Assembly: GCA_963774555.1 (NCBI GenBank)
Contig: CAVZFL010000001.1
Location: 620,001-684,000, forward strand
From: VRUE01 sp963774555
GTDB taxonomy: Bacteria > Actinomycetota > Thermoleophilia > Solirubrobacterales > 70-9
Length of the DNA: 64,000 nt
Reading direction: 5' to 3'
The notes beneath the pieces were generated by a model. That model had not been told where the DNA came from. It saw only the letters and a list, made by a program, of their open reading frames with translations, and ran no database searches. The position numbers were made by a program, and so were the translations under genes. Positions 1 through 7,703 of the stretch are shown piece after piece; the first letter of the stretch is position 1; every line of letters starts with the position of its first letter.

Positions 1-1
1 C

Positions 2-199
2 GATGAGCGGGCGGCGCGGGAAGGGCGCTCGCGCTCGGCCCTGATCCGCGACGCGATCGACGCCTACCTCTACGACGAGGAGGAGGCCCGGATCGACCGG
101 GAAATCCGCGAGGGCTACGAACGGATTCCCGAGACCGACGAGGAACTGGCTGGCGCCTATCGGGAAGCGCGGGAAGCCATACGTGAAGAGCCGTGGTGA
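2..199 (+). CDS. Ribbon-helix-helix antitoxin, C-terminal part (partial at window start)
   Basis: The reading frame is open from the first bases and ends 3 nt into the second codon of the next gene. The visible 65 residues contain a helix 'SRSALIRDAIDAYL', typical of the second helix of CopG/RHH antitoxins, followed by a highly charged Glu/Arg-rich tail that would wrap the toxin. It overlaps the MazF-like gene, the usual arrangement for translationally coupled antitoxin-toxin pairs. The start and the DNA-binding beta strand lie outside the window. The family call is from pattern and context. Confidence 0.75.
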   Translation, partial: DERAAREGRSRSALIRDAIDAYLYDEEEARIDREIREGYERIPETDEELAGAYREAREAIREEPW

Positions 200-507
200 A
201 GCGCGGCGACATCTGCTGGATCGACGATCCAGACGAGGGGCGGCGCCCTGCGCTGGTTCTTACGCGCGACGAGGCGATACCTGTCATACGAAAATTGACG
301 GTTGCTTACTTGACCACGACGATTCGTGAAATTCCAACCGAGGTCCGCCTCGGCCAGGCTGATGGACTTCCTGCGGAATGCGTCGTCAACCTCGACCACA
401 TCAGACAGGTGCCGCGTGTCTTGCTCGCCGAACCGATCACCACCCTCACCGGCGAGCGAATGCACGAGGTCTGTCGCGCTATGGCAGTCGCCACCGGCTG
501 CCGCTGA
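193..507 (+). CDS. MazF/PemK-family endoribonuclease toxin
   Basis: This 104-residue protein has the PemK/MazF layout: an N-terminal 'KRGDICWI' strand, the 'GRRPALVLTRDEAI' segment, a central 'VAYLTTTIREIPTEV' strand and the 'VVNLDHIRQVP' segment leading to a C-terminal helix. The family cleaves mRNA and is held inactive by its antitoxin, here the upstream RHH protein. Tandem GTG codons at 193 and 196 could both start it; either overlaps the antitoxin stop. Length is normal for the family. Intact. Confidence 0.88.
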   Translation: MVKRGDICWIDDPDEGRRPALVLTRDEAIPVIRKLTVAYLTTTIREIPTEVRLGQADGLPAECVVNLDHIRQVPRVLLAEPITTLTGERMHEVCRAMAVATGCR

Positions 508-512
508 CGGCC

Positions 513-989
513 TCAGCCCAGGGCTCGGTACTCGCCGCCGTAGAAGACCAGGGGCTCGCCCTCGCCGCTTGCCAGGTCGCGGACCTCGCCGGTGACGATC
601 ACGTGGTCGCCGGCGGCGACCACGTCGCGCAGCTCGCAGGCGATCCAGGCGAGGGAGTCGTCGATTGCCGGGATGCCCTCGCGCTCGCTCCAGGCGACCC
701 CCTGCCACTTGTCGGCCACCGGGGCCTTGCTGGCGAAGGCGCGGGCGAGCTGCTCCTGGCCGGCGAGCAGGACGCTGATCCCGAAGTGGTTGGCGGCCTG
801 GACGGCGAGCAGGGTGCGGGAGCCGCGGTCGAGGCAGGCCAGCATCAGCATCGGCTCGATCGAGAGCGAGCAGACCGCGTTGGCGGTCGCTCCGGCCGGT
901 CCGTCCGGCCCGGAGGCGGTGACGACGGTGACCCCGGTGGGCAGCATTGCCATCGCGGCACGGAAGCGGGCTGGATCTGGCGGCGGCAT
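513..989 (-). CDS. Flavin reductase (FMN-binding split-barrel) family protein
   Basis: The 158-residue product has the flavin reductase-like domain: 'FRAAMAMLPTGVTVVTA' near the N-terminus, 'ATANAVCSLSIEP' (FMN phosphate region), 'FGISVLLAGQEQLARAFA' and 'DHVIVTGEV' near the end. Members supply reduced FMN/FAD to monooxygenases or reduce flavin with NAD(P)H. The open frame extends to 1046, but the ATG at 989 ('MPPPDPARF') fits the family start. It ends 5 nt from the convergent mazF stop. No monooxygenase partner is adjacent, so the substrate is unknown. Confidence 0.85.
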   Translation of the reverse strand: MPPPDPARFRAAMAMLPTGVTVVTASGPDGPAGATANAVCSLSIEPMLMLACLDRGSRTLLAVQAANHFGISVLLAGQEQLARAFASKAPVADKWQGVAWSEREGIPAIDDSLAWIACELRDVVAAGDHVIVTGEVRDLASGEGEPLVFYGGEYRALG

Positions 990-1033
990 GGTCGAAGAGC
1001 GGGATCGGGTCAAGACAATATGATGCGCGCCGC

Positions 1034-1432
1034 GTGCGACCGGCATTGATCACAGCCATGGCGATTCTCGCGGCCCTCGGGCTCGCCGCCTGCGGGTTCG
1101 GCGAAGAAGGGGTCGCGGTCTCCCAGAACGACCCCAACCACGCGGGGGCGGAGCTCTTCGCCACCCACTGCTCGGGCTGCCACACGCTCAGCGCCGCCGG
1201 CACCCAGGGCAGCGGCAATCGCGGCCTGCGCACGCAGGGGCCGAACCTCAACCAGCGAACCGAGACCTATGACGACGCCCTCTTCGCGATCCAGAACGGC
1301 GGTTTCTCCGGTGCGATCATGCCCCAGAACATCGTCGTCGGCGATGAAGCCAAGGCGGTTGCCCGCTTCGTTGCCAAGTACGCCGGCGAAGAAGCCGAAG
1401 AATCGCCGCGTCCCGGCGAGCCGGCGCCCTAA
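1034..1432 (+). CDS. Membrane-anchored cytochrome c (lipoprotein)
   Basis: A class I cytochrome c of 132 residues. The N-terminus is a lipoprotein signal ending in a lipobox 'GLAAC', so the mature protein would be lipid-anchored outside the membrane. One haem-binding motif 'CSGCH' follows, and a later 'AIMPQN' offers the distal Met ligand. The GTG at 1034 is preferred because it gives a compact signal peptide; the ATG at 1058 would leave it too short. It lies 12 nt before serS but is unrelated in function. Electron-transfer partners are not visible. Confidence 0.8.
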   Translation: MRPALITAMAILAALGLAACGFGEEGVAVSQNDPNHAGAELFATHCSGCHTLSAAGTQGSGNRGLRTQGPNLNQRTETYDDALFAIQNGGFSGAIMPQNIVVGDEAKAVARFVAKYAGEEAEESPRPGEPAP

Positions 1433-1444
1433 CCTTCACGGGCC

Positions 1445-2716
1445 ATGCTCGACCTGAAGCTGATCCGCTCTGACCCTGAGCGGGTCAAGACCGCGCTTGC
1501 CCGCCGCGGCGCCGCCGAGCAGGTCGACGAGCTGCTCGGGCTCGACGCTCGCCGCCGCGAGCTGCTGCCCACGATCGAGAACGCCCAGGCCGAGCGCAAG
1601 GCGATCTCCAAGCAGATCGGCGAGGCAAAGCAGCGCGGCGAGGACGCCGCGGAGCAGATGGCGACGGTGGCCGAGCTCAAGCAGACGATCGAGTCGGGCA
1701 AGGCCGAGCTCGAGCAGGTCGAGGCCGACCTGCAGCGTGTCGCCGCGGCCCTGCCCAACCTGCCCGACCCCGACGCGCCCGACGGCATGAGCGAGGAGGA
1801 CGCCGTCGTCCTGCGCGAGGAGGGGGAGAGGACGAGCTTCGATTTCGAGCCGCGCGACCACCTTGAGATCGGCACCGAGCTGGGCCTGATCGACATGGAG
1901 GCCGGCGCCCGCGTCTCCGGCTCGCGCTTCGCCTACATCAAGGGCGACCTGGTCCTGCTCGAGCTGGCGCTCGTCCGCTTTGCCCTCGACCTCGTGCGCG
2001 GCGAGGGGCATGAGCCGGTTGTGCCGCCCGTCCTCGTTCGCGAAGAGGCCCTGGTGGGTACCGGGTTCCTGCCCGGTGACCGCGACCAGATCTACGAGAT
2101 CCCCAAGGACGAGCTCTTCCTCGTCGGCACCTCCGAGGTGCCGCTCGCGGCGCTCCACGCCGACCAGATCCTCGAGGCCGACCAGTTGCCGCTGCGCTAC
2201 GCGGGCTTCTCACCCTGCTTCCGCCGCGAGGCCGGCGCCGCCGGCCGCGACACCCGCGGCGTCTTCCGCGTCCACCAGTTCGACAAGGTCGAGATGTTCT
2301 CGTTCGTCGAGCCGTCGCAGTCGGCCGCCGAGCACGAGCGCCTGCTGGCGATCGAGGAGCGCATCCTCGCCGAGCTGGAGATCCCCTACCGCGTCGTCAA
2401 CGTCGCCGCCGGCGATCTCGGTGCCCCGGCGGCGAAGAAGTACGACTGCGAGGCCTGGATCCCCAGCCAGGGCCGCTACCGCGAGCTCACCTCCTGCTCC
2501 AACACGACCGACTACCAGGCACGGCGTCTGGCCTGTCGGTACCGCCCGGGAGAGGGCGAATCCCCCAAGCCGGTGCATACGTTGAACGGGACCGCGGTGG
2601 CCGTGGGGCGCACGATGATCGCCCTGATCGAGAACCGCCAGGAGCGGGATGGTGGATTCACGCTACCCACTATTTTGCATTCATACGGTTCTCCTGACAG
2701 GATCGGGGTGGTATGA
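1445..2716 (+). CDS. serS: Seryl-tRNA synthetase
   Basis: A full-length (423 aa) class II aminoacyl-tRNA synthetase that charges tRNA-Ser. Residues 1-105 form the antiparallel coiled coil that holds the tRNA long arm. Motif 2 is seen around residue 259 ('CFRREAGAAGRDTRG') and motif 3 near 377 ('NGTAVAVGRTMIALIEN'). The start ATG opens 'MLDLKLIRSDPERV', the canonical SerS N-terminus. The last four bases overlap the start of the response regulator, so the two are probably co-transcribed. Confidence 0.97.
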   Translation: MLDLKLIRSDPERVKTALARRGAAEQVDELLGLDARRRELLPTIENAQAERKAISKQIGEAKQRGEDAAEQMATVAELKQTIESGKAELEQVEADLQRVAAALPNLPDPDAPDGMSEEDAVVLREEGERTSFDFEPRDHLEIGTELGLIDMEAGARVSGSRFAYIKGDLVLLELALVRFALDLVRGEGHEPVVPPVLVREEALVGTGFLPGDRDQIYEIPKDELFLVGTSEVPLAALHADQILEADQLPLRYAGFSPCFRREAGAAGRDTRGVFRVHQFDKVEMFSFVEPSQSAAEHERLLAIEERILAELEIPYRVVNVAAGDLGAPAAKKYDCEAWIPSQGRYRELTSCSNTTDYQARRLACRYRPGEGESPKPVHTLNGTAVAVGRTMIALIENRQERDGGFTLPTILHSYGSPDRIGVV

Positions 2717-3363
2717 GCGCGAGCGTGAGGGACGCGAAGCGGGTCGTCCTCTGCGATGACCACGAGATTGTCCGTGAGGCGATCAAGTCGCGCATGGCCA
2801 ATTCGAACACGGTCGAGATCGTCGGCGAGGCCGGCAACGGGCGCGATGTCGTCGACGTGGTCAAGGAGCTTGAACCGGACGTCCTGATCATCGACGTCGA
2901 GCTGCCCAAGCGCGACGGGATCGAGGCGACCAAGGAGGTGCTCAAGGCCCGGCCCCGGACCAAAGTGATCATCTTCACCGCCCATGCCCAGCCCGATCTG
3001 CTGGCACTGGCCCTGCGCGCCGGCGCTTCCGGCTACGTGCTCAAGTCGGCCCCGGCCGAGGACATCGCCCGCGCGGTCAAAGCGGTCACCGGCGGCGGCA
3101 CCTTCCTCGGCGGCGATTTCGCCGGCGGCAAGCCCTCCGAGGTCGAGAAGCTGCTGACGCTCTCTCCGCGAGAGCGCCAGATCCTCGAGCTGCTCGCCGA
3201 GGGCCTGCGGGTCAAAGAGATTGCCGAGCGCCTCCAGCTCAGCCCGGCGACCGTGCACACCCACGTGCGCAACGCGATCGCCAAGCTCGAGGTGGACACG
3301 AGGACCGAGGCCGTGGCCCTCGCGGTGAAGTTCAGCTACCTCGGCGCCGGCGGCAAGGCCTGA
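2713..3363 (+). CDS. NarL/LuxR-type response regulator
   Basis: A 216-residue two-component regulator. The receiver domain shows the acidic pair 'CDDHE', the phosphoacceptor Asp61 in 'IIDVELPKRDG', Thr89 and Lys111. The C-terminal LuxR HTH runs roughly from residue 150 ('LSPRERQILELLAEGLRVKEIA') to 207. The ATGA overlap with serS implies translational coupling. No histidine kinase is adjacent, so this is an orphan regulator within the window and its signal and targets are unknown. Confidence 0.93.
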   Translation: MSASVRDAKRVVLCDDHEIVREAIKSRMANSNTVEIVGEAGNGRDVVDVVKELEPDVLIIDVELPKRDGIEATKEVLKARPRTKVIIFTAHAQPDLLALALRAGASGYVLKSAPAEDIARAVKAVTGGGTFLGGDFAGGKPSEVEKLLTLSPRERQILELLAEGLRVKEIAERLQLSPATVHTHVRNAIAKLEVDTRTEAVALAVKFSYLGAGGKA

Positions 3364-3375
3364 GGCCCACGCCGC

Positions 3376-3783
3376 CTATGAGTCGGCCTCTGTGGCCGGC
3401 TTCAGCTCCAGGGCGCAGCCGTTGATGCAGTAGCGCTGGCCGCCCGGCCCGGGGCCGTCGTCGAAGACGTGGCCGAGGTGGGCGTCGCAGTGCTTGCAGA
3501 CGACCTCGGTGCGGCGCATCAGGAGGCTGTTGTCGGGACGCAGCTCGACGTGCTCGAGGTTGGCCGGCTCGGTGAAGCTGGGCCAGCCGGTGCCGGAGTC
3601 AAACTTGGTGTCGGAGGAGAAGAGCTCGGTGCCGCAGCAGACGCAGTGGTACATGCCGGCGGTTTTCTCGTCCACGTAGGGGCCGGTGAAAGCGCGCTCG
3701 GTTCCGGCGTTACGGGTGATCTCGTATTGCTCGGGGGTGAGTTGCTCACGCCATTCTTGGTCGGTCTTCTTGGTCTTGTCCAT
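3376..3783 (-). CDS. msrB: Peptide-methionine (R)-S-oxide reductase
   Basis: This 135-residue enzyme reduces Met-R-sulfoxide in proteins. The two zinc-binding CxxC pairs are Cys47/Cys50 and Cys96/Cys99. The catalytic cysteine is Cys119 in 'RYCINGCAL', where Cys123 could serve as an extra resolving residue (the family more often has 'RYCINSAAL'). The ATG at 3783 starts 'MDKTKKTDQEW', the usual family N-terminus; longer frames would run into the upstream inverted repeat. It is convergent with the response regulator gene. Confidence 0.95.
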   Translation of the reverse strand: MDKTKKTDQEWREQLTPEQYEITRNAGTERAFTGPYVDEKTAGMYHCVCCGTELFSSDTKFDSGTGWPSFTEPANLEHVELRPDNSLLMRRTEVVCKHCDAHLGHVFDDGPGPGGQRYCINGCALELKPATEADS

Positions 3784-3797
3784 AAGGGGAGGGTAGA

Positions 3798-3927
3798 GGG
3801 TGGCGGGAGGCGGCTCGTCGGTTCCCAAAACCCGCCGGAGGCGGGTTTAATCGTGTGCCCCTTCGGGGCTTAGAAGCACTCTGCGGAGCCGCTTCGCGAG
3901 GAACCGACGAGCCGCCTCCCGCCACCC
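3798..3927. repeat. Long perfect inverted repeat, 28-bp arms
   Basis: Arms at 3798-3825 and 3900-3927 are exact reverse complements over 28 bp. The 74-nt interior folds further: a 'CCCGCC/GGCGGG' hairpin near 3831-3845 followed by a short T/A run, and 'GCCCC TTC GGGGC' near 3857-3870. It fills the gap between divergent msrB and the thioesterase, so it covers both promoters. It could act as a transcription block, a protein site or a non-autonomous mobile repeat. Confidence 0.85.
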
Positions 3928-3941
3928 ATACGATCCGCCTC

Positions 3942-4725
3942 ATGGATTCGTTTTATGAGCGGACTGGGGACGCTGAGTTCGTTGCGACGGGGTTGACTAG
4001 GGGGCCGTGGGATCCGGGGGCTCAGCATGCGGGGCCGCCTTCGGCGTTGCTGGGTCGGGCGATCGAGGGGCTTGATTCGTCCGTTGGCTTCCAGCTCGGC
4101 CGCGTTGTTTTCGAGATCTTGAGGCCGGTGCCGATTGGGCCGGTCAGAGTTGAGACGCGGGTTATCCGGCCCGGGAAGAAGGTTCAGCTCGTGGAGGCGT
4201 CGCTGTCGGGGGAGGCCGGGGAGCTGATGCGGGCTACGGCTTGGCTGCTTGCGTGTGTCGGAGCTCGAGTTGCCCGACGAGGTGCCGGTGGAGGACCCGG
4301 CGCCGCAGGGGCCGGAGGAAGGGTGGACGCCGGAGTTCTTTCCGACCGGGCAGGACGTTGGGTACCACACGGCTATGGAGTGGAAGGCGGTGGCGGGGGC
4401 GTTCCTGGAGCCGGGGCCGGCGACGGTCTGGATGCGGATGCGGCAGGCGCTGGTGGAGGAAGAGGAGCCGACCCCGCTGCAGCGGGCTTTGATCGCGGCG
4501 GACGTGGGGAATGGGATCAGCGCCGTGCTCGACTGGCGGGAGTACGTCTTCATCAACGTCGACCTCACCGTCCACTTCGAGCGCATGCCGGTTGGCGAGT
4601 GGGTCTGCGTCGACGCCGTCACCCGTCCCCAGCCAACGGGCATCGGCACCGCCGAGTCCGTCCTCTCCGACACAACCGGCCGCATCGGTCGAGCCGCCCA
4701 GTCCCTCCTCATCGCCCAGCGCTGA
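3942..4725 (+). pseudogene. Acyl-CoA thioesterase-like (hot-dog) protein, one frameshift
   Basis: Two adjacent frames together give a ~261-residue thioesterase-superfamily protein. The first (from ATG 3942) carries 'GPWDPGAQHAGPPSALLGRA', the N-terminal hot-dog signature. The second (from about 4249) carries 'GTAESVLSDTTGRIGRAAQSL', the C-terminal hot-dog end. They join if one base is removed in 'ctgcttgcg' near 4248. The reading is otherwise clean with no internal stops, so a sequencing error is as likely as real inactivation. The substrate is unknown; TesB-type enzymes hydrolyse acyl-CoA. Confidence 0.65.
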
Positions 4726-4747
4726 CCCCCCCGCTAGCCCCCAGATG

Positions 4748-4866
4748 GGGTGCAACGCTTTGTCCCCCTCCTGGGTGGACTACGCGTTGCACCCGGCCGG
4801 TCTGAGTTACGACGCCAGCGGGTGCAACGTCTTGACCCCCTGCCAGGGGGTCAACGCGTTGCACCC
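4748..4866. repeat. Pair of 47-nt GTGCAACG hairpin elements
   Basis: Two 47-nt units at 4748-4794 and 4820-4866 start 72 nt apart. Each begins GGGTGCAACG and ends CGTTGCACCC, with a 27-nt centre that is itself largely self-complementary (TTGACCCCC / GGGGGTCAA in unit 2). The pair sits between the convergent thioesterase and MFS genes, 22 nt after the one stop and 5 nt before the other. Other pairs of the same family are at 19961, 41082 and 42095, with a single unit at 10598. Confidence 0.92.
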
Positions 4867-4871
4867 GAGGT

Positions 4872-6053
4872 TCAGCGGGTGGCGAGGAGGGCTCGGCCGC
4901 GGGGGGCGATGGTCAGGGCGATGGCGGTGGCGGAGAGGAGGGCTATGGCAGCGGCGACCAGGAAGGCGCCCTCGTAGCTGGTCAGGACCACGGCCAGGCC
5001 GGCCAGGGGGGCGCCGAGGCCGACGCCGGCGTCGAAGAAGGCGGTGAAGGTGCCCAGGGCGGCGCCGCGGCGGGTCTCGGAGACGCGGCCGACGACGATC
5101 AGCGAGAGCGAGGGATAGAGCAGCGAGAAGGCGGCGCCCATCGCCAGGGCCCCGGCTATTGCCACGGGCAGGCTGTGGGCGAGGCCGATCGTGGTCAGGC
5201 CGACCGCCTCGACGATCGCCGCCGCGACCGCCACCCGGGCCGGGCCGACGCGGTCGGGCAGGTCGCCGCCGATCAGCCGCGTCAGCACGACCATCGTCGC
5301 GAAGGCGCCGAAGACCGTGGCGCCGTGGCCGACCCCGCGCGCTTCCAGGTGCAGGACGACGAAGGCCGCCACCGTCGCGTAGCCGATCGAGCCGAGCGCC
5401 AGGGCGGCACCCGGCCGCACCGCCTCGCGGGCGATCAGCGGGTGGTGTTCCTCGTCGATCTGCGGTGAGGGGCGGAAGGGGTCCGGGATCCGGGTCGAGA
5501 TCGCCGCCCCGAGCAGCGGCAGCGTCCCCGCCAGCAGCCACACCGCGGTGTAGCCGCTGGCGTGCAGGAGCAGCTCGCCGACCAGCGGGCCGACGCTCAG
5601 CCCGGCCCAGACCGCGAGCCCGTAGAGGCCGATCACCCGCCCCCGCCGGTCCAGCGGCGCCAGGTCGACGATCCAGGCCGAGCCGGCGGTGAAGACGGCG
5701 CCCTCGCCGGCGCCGAGCACCAGCCGCGCCGCGATCAGGCCCAGGACGCCCAGGGGCAGCAGGTACATGAAGCCGCCGATCGCGACCAGCGTCGTCCCGA
5801 CCAGCACGGTCGGCTTGCGGCCGCGGTGGTCGGCGAGCCGCCCGGCGAAGGGCCGCAGCAGCAGGCCGGTGATCGCGTAGGAGCCGATCACCACGCCGAC
5901 CGCGATATTGCCGGCGTCGAGCGGGCCGTGCACGTAGCGCGGCAGCACCGGCAGCACGGCGCCGACCGCCAGCAGGCAGCAGAAGGTGACCGCGAAGACG
6001 CCGGCGAAGGCGACGCCGGGCCGGAAGCCCTCGGACGCAGCCCCCTCGCTCAC
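4872..6053 (-). CDS. MFS transporter (drug-efflux-like)
   Basis: A 393-residue integral membrane protein with about 12 hydrophobic helices. Loop motifs typical of the major facilitator superfamily are visible: 'GRLADHRGRKPTVLVG' between helices 2 and 3 (motif A) and 'GAGEGAVFTAGSAWIVD' (motif C-like region). Such proteins export small molecules by proton antiport; the substrate cannot be read from sequence. Its start overlaps the stop of the HAD phosphatase by 4 nt (ATGA), so they form an operon with the phosphatase first. Confidence 0.88.
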   Translation of the reverse strand: MSEGAASEGFRPGVAFAGVFAVTFCCLLAVGAVLPVLPRYVHGPLDAGNIAVGVVIGSYAITGLLLRPFAGRLADHRGRKPTVLVGTTLVAIGGFMYLLPLGVLGLIAARLVLGAGEGAVFTAGSAWIVDLAPLDRRGRVIGLYGLAVWAGLSVGPLVGELLLHASGYTAVWLLAGTLPLLGAAISTRIPDPFRPSPQIDEEHHPLIAREAVRPGAALALGSIGYATVAAFVVLHLEARGVGHGATVFGAFATMVVLTRLIGGDLPDRVGPARVAVAAAIVEAVGLTTIGLAHSLPVAIAGALAMGAAFSLLYPSLSLIVVGRVSETRRGAALGTFTAFFDAGVGLGAPLAGLAVVLTSYEGAFLVAAAIALLSATAIALTIAPRGRALLATR

Positions 6054-6835
6054 CGCAGCAGTCCGCGCAGGTCGTCGAGCACGTGGTCGGGCGGAGGCGA
6101 GGCGGCTTCCGCGTCGGCGCGGGTGCTGGCGCCGCTGAGGACGAGCACCGTCGCCAGGCCCGCCCGCCGCCCTCCCTCGATGTCGGAGGCGATCCGGTCG
6201 CCGACCATCGCCACCCGCTCCGCCCCGGGGATCAGCGCCCGCGCCTGCTCGAAGAGGTGTCGCTCGGGCTTGCCACCGATCTCGGCGACCTTGCCGGACG
6301 CGGTCTCGACCGCGGCCAGGGTGGCGCCGGTGCCGGGCCAGGCTCCCCCCGGCATCGGCAGCGTGGGATCGCGGCTGGTGCCGAAGAGGGACGCCCCGGC
6401 GCGCAGGGCGAAGGTCGCCGTCAACAGCTCGTCGTAGTCGAACTCGCGATGGCCCGAGACGACCACCGCGTCGGCGCCGCGCCCGTCCTCCCCGTCCAGC
6501 AGCACCAGCCCGGCGGCAGCGACCGTCTCCTTGAACCCCGGCGCCCCGATCACGAAGGCCGTCCCCCCGCTTCCCACCCGCTCCGCCGCCAGCCGAGCCG
6601 TTGCGGCGCCAGCCGTCACGACCCGCTCGTCACCGACCGCAATACCGGCCTCACGCAGGTACCCCGCATAAGCAGCCGGCTGCCGCACAGAGTTGTTGGT
6701 TACAAAGACGACCTCCTTCCCCGCCCCGAGCAGCGCACCCAGCGCCTCCGCCGATCCCGCCACCATCTCCCGCCCAACCCAGACCACCCCGTCGAGGTCA
6801 ATCAGGAAGCCATCGAATAGGTCCGCCAGCGCCAT
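6050..6835 (-). CDS. HAD-IIA family phosphatase (NagD/PGP-like)
   Basis: This 261-residue protein has the HAD superfamily core: nucleophile motif 'LIDLDGVVW' (Asp13, Asp15), motif II 'VFVTNNS', Lys in 'GGKPERHLFEQA' and the acidic motif 'VGDRIASDIEGG'. The C2-type cap between motifs II and III places it with NagD, phosphoglycolate and p-nitrophenyl phosphatases. The ATG at 6835 is chosen; upstream frame enters the inverted repeat. It is coupled to the downstream MFS gene. The natural substrate is unknown. Confidence 0.88.
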   Translation of the reverse strand: MALADLFDGFLIDLDGVVWVGREMVAGSAEALGALLGAGKEVVFVTNNSVRQPAAYAGYLREAGIAVGDERVVTAGAATARLAAERVGSGGTAFVIGAPGFKETVAAAGLVLLDGEDGRGADAVVVSGHREFDYDELLTATFALRAGASLFGTSRDPTLPMPGGAWPGTGATLAAVETASGKVAEIGGKPERHLFEQARALIPGAERVAMVGDRIASDIEGGRRAGLATVLVLSGASTRADAEAASPPPDHVLDDLRGLLR

Positions 6836-6852
6836 CGTGCCGCCCAGGCTAT

Positions 6853-6967
6853 TGAGCCGATCCGGGTAGGGGTGGAACGTCTTGTACTTTTTCCGGGATG
6901 CGTTTCGCGGACAGCCGCCCACGATGTTCGGAAAAAGTTAAGTGAAACCCCTGCCCGGATCGGCTCA
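6853..6967. repeat. Long inverted repeat between divergent genes
   Basis: Outer arms at 6853-6873 and 6947-6967 match at 20 of 21 positions (the exception can form G-U). A second complementary pair inside ('actttttcc' near 6887 and 'ggaaaaagt' near 6930) extends the structure to one long imperfect hairpin. It fills the whole gap between the HAD gene and the ABC transporter, which are divergently transcribed, so promoters of both lie within or beside it. Confidence 0.8.
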
Positions 6968-6983
6968 CGCGCAGAGCCCCCAA

Positions 6984-7698
6984 GTGGTGATCGCTGACGC
7001 CGTCTCCCGCCGCTTCGGCGAGGGCCCCACCGCCGTCGACGCCCTGGTCGAGGTCAGCACCGGCTTCGATCGTGGCAAGCTTCACCGCGATCATGGGGCC
7101 CTCGGGCTCGGGCAAGTCGACCCTGATGCACATCCTCGCCGGGCTCGACACCCCGACTGGCGGCACGGTCACGCTCGACGGGCAGGAGATCACCGGCCTC
7201 GACGACCGCGCGCTGACCAAGCTGCGCCGCGAGAAGCTCGGCTTCGTCTTCCAGTTCTTCAACCTGCTGCCGGTCCTCACCGCCGAGGAGAACCTGGTCC
7301 TGCCGCTCTCGATCGCCGGTCGCAAGCCCGACCGGGCCTGGCTCGACCAGCTGGTCCGCACCGTCGGCCTCGAGGACCGCCGCACCCACCGGCCCTCCGA
7401 GCTCTCCGGCGGCCAGCAGCAGCGCGTCGCCGTCGCCCGCGCCCTGGTCTCCAAACCGGCCGTCGTCTTCGCCGACGAGCCGACCGGCAACCTCGACTCG
7501 AAGGCCAGCGACGACGTGCTGAAGCTGCTGCGCCAGGCCGTCGACGAGTTCGGCCAGACGGTGATCATGGTCACTCACGACCCGGTCGCCGCCGCCCACG
7601 CCGACCGGCTGATCACCCTGCGCGACGGCCGCATCGTCCACGACGACACGCCCGGCTCGGCCGACGACGTGATCGAGCTGATGAAGCAGATCGACTAG
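6984..7698 (+). CDS. ABC transporter ATP-binding protein (MacB/LolD type), frameshifted N-terminus
   Basis: The ATPase core is intact: Walker A 'GPSGSGKST', Q-loop 'FVFQFFNLLP', signature 'ELSGGQQQRVAVARAL', Walker B 'VVFADEPTGNLD' and switch His in 'VTHD'. The first ~30 residues ('VVIADAVSRRFGEGPTAVDAL') are in a different frame from the rest. Removing one base in 'ggcaagctt' near 7077 joins them. Start at GTG 6984 is a guess; 6942 and 6987 are alternatives. The family powers FtsX-like permeases that move lipoproteins, peptides or macrolides. Confidence 0.85.
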
Positions 7699-7703
7699 GC
7701 GGC

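Noticed and set aside
4748..4866. 47-nt repeats as a CRISPR array
   Set aside because: There are at most two units per site with short spacers, the units are full palindromes, and no cas genes are present.
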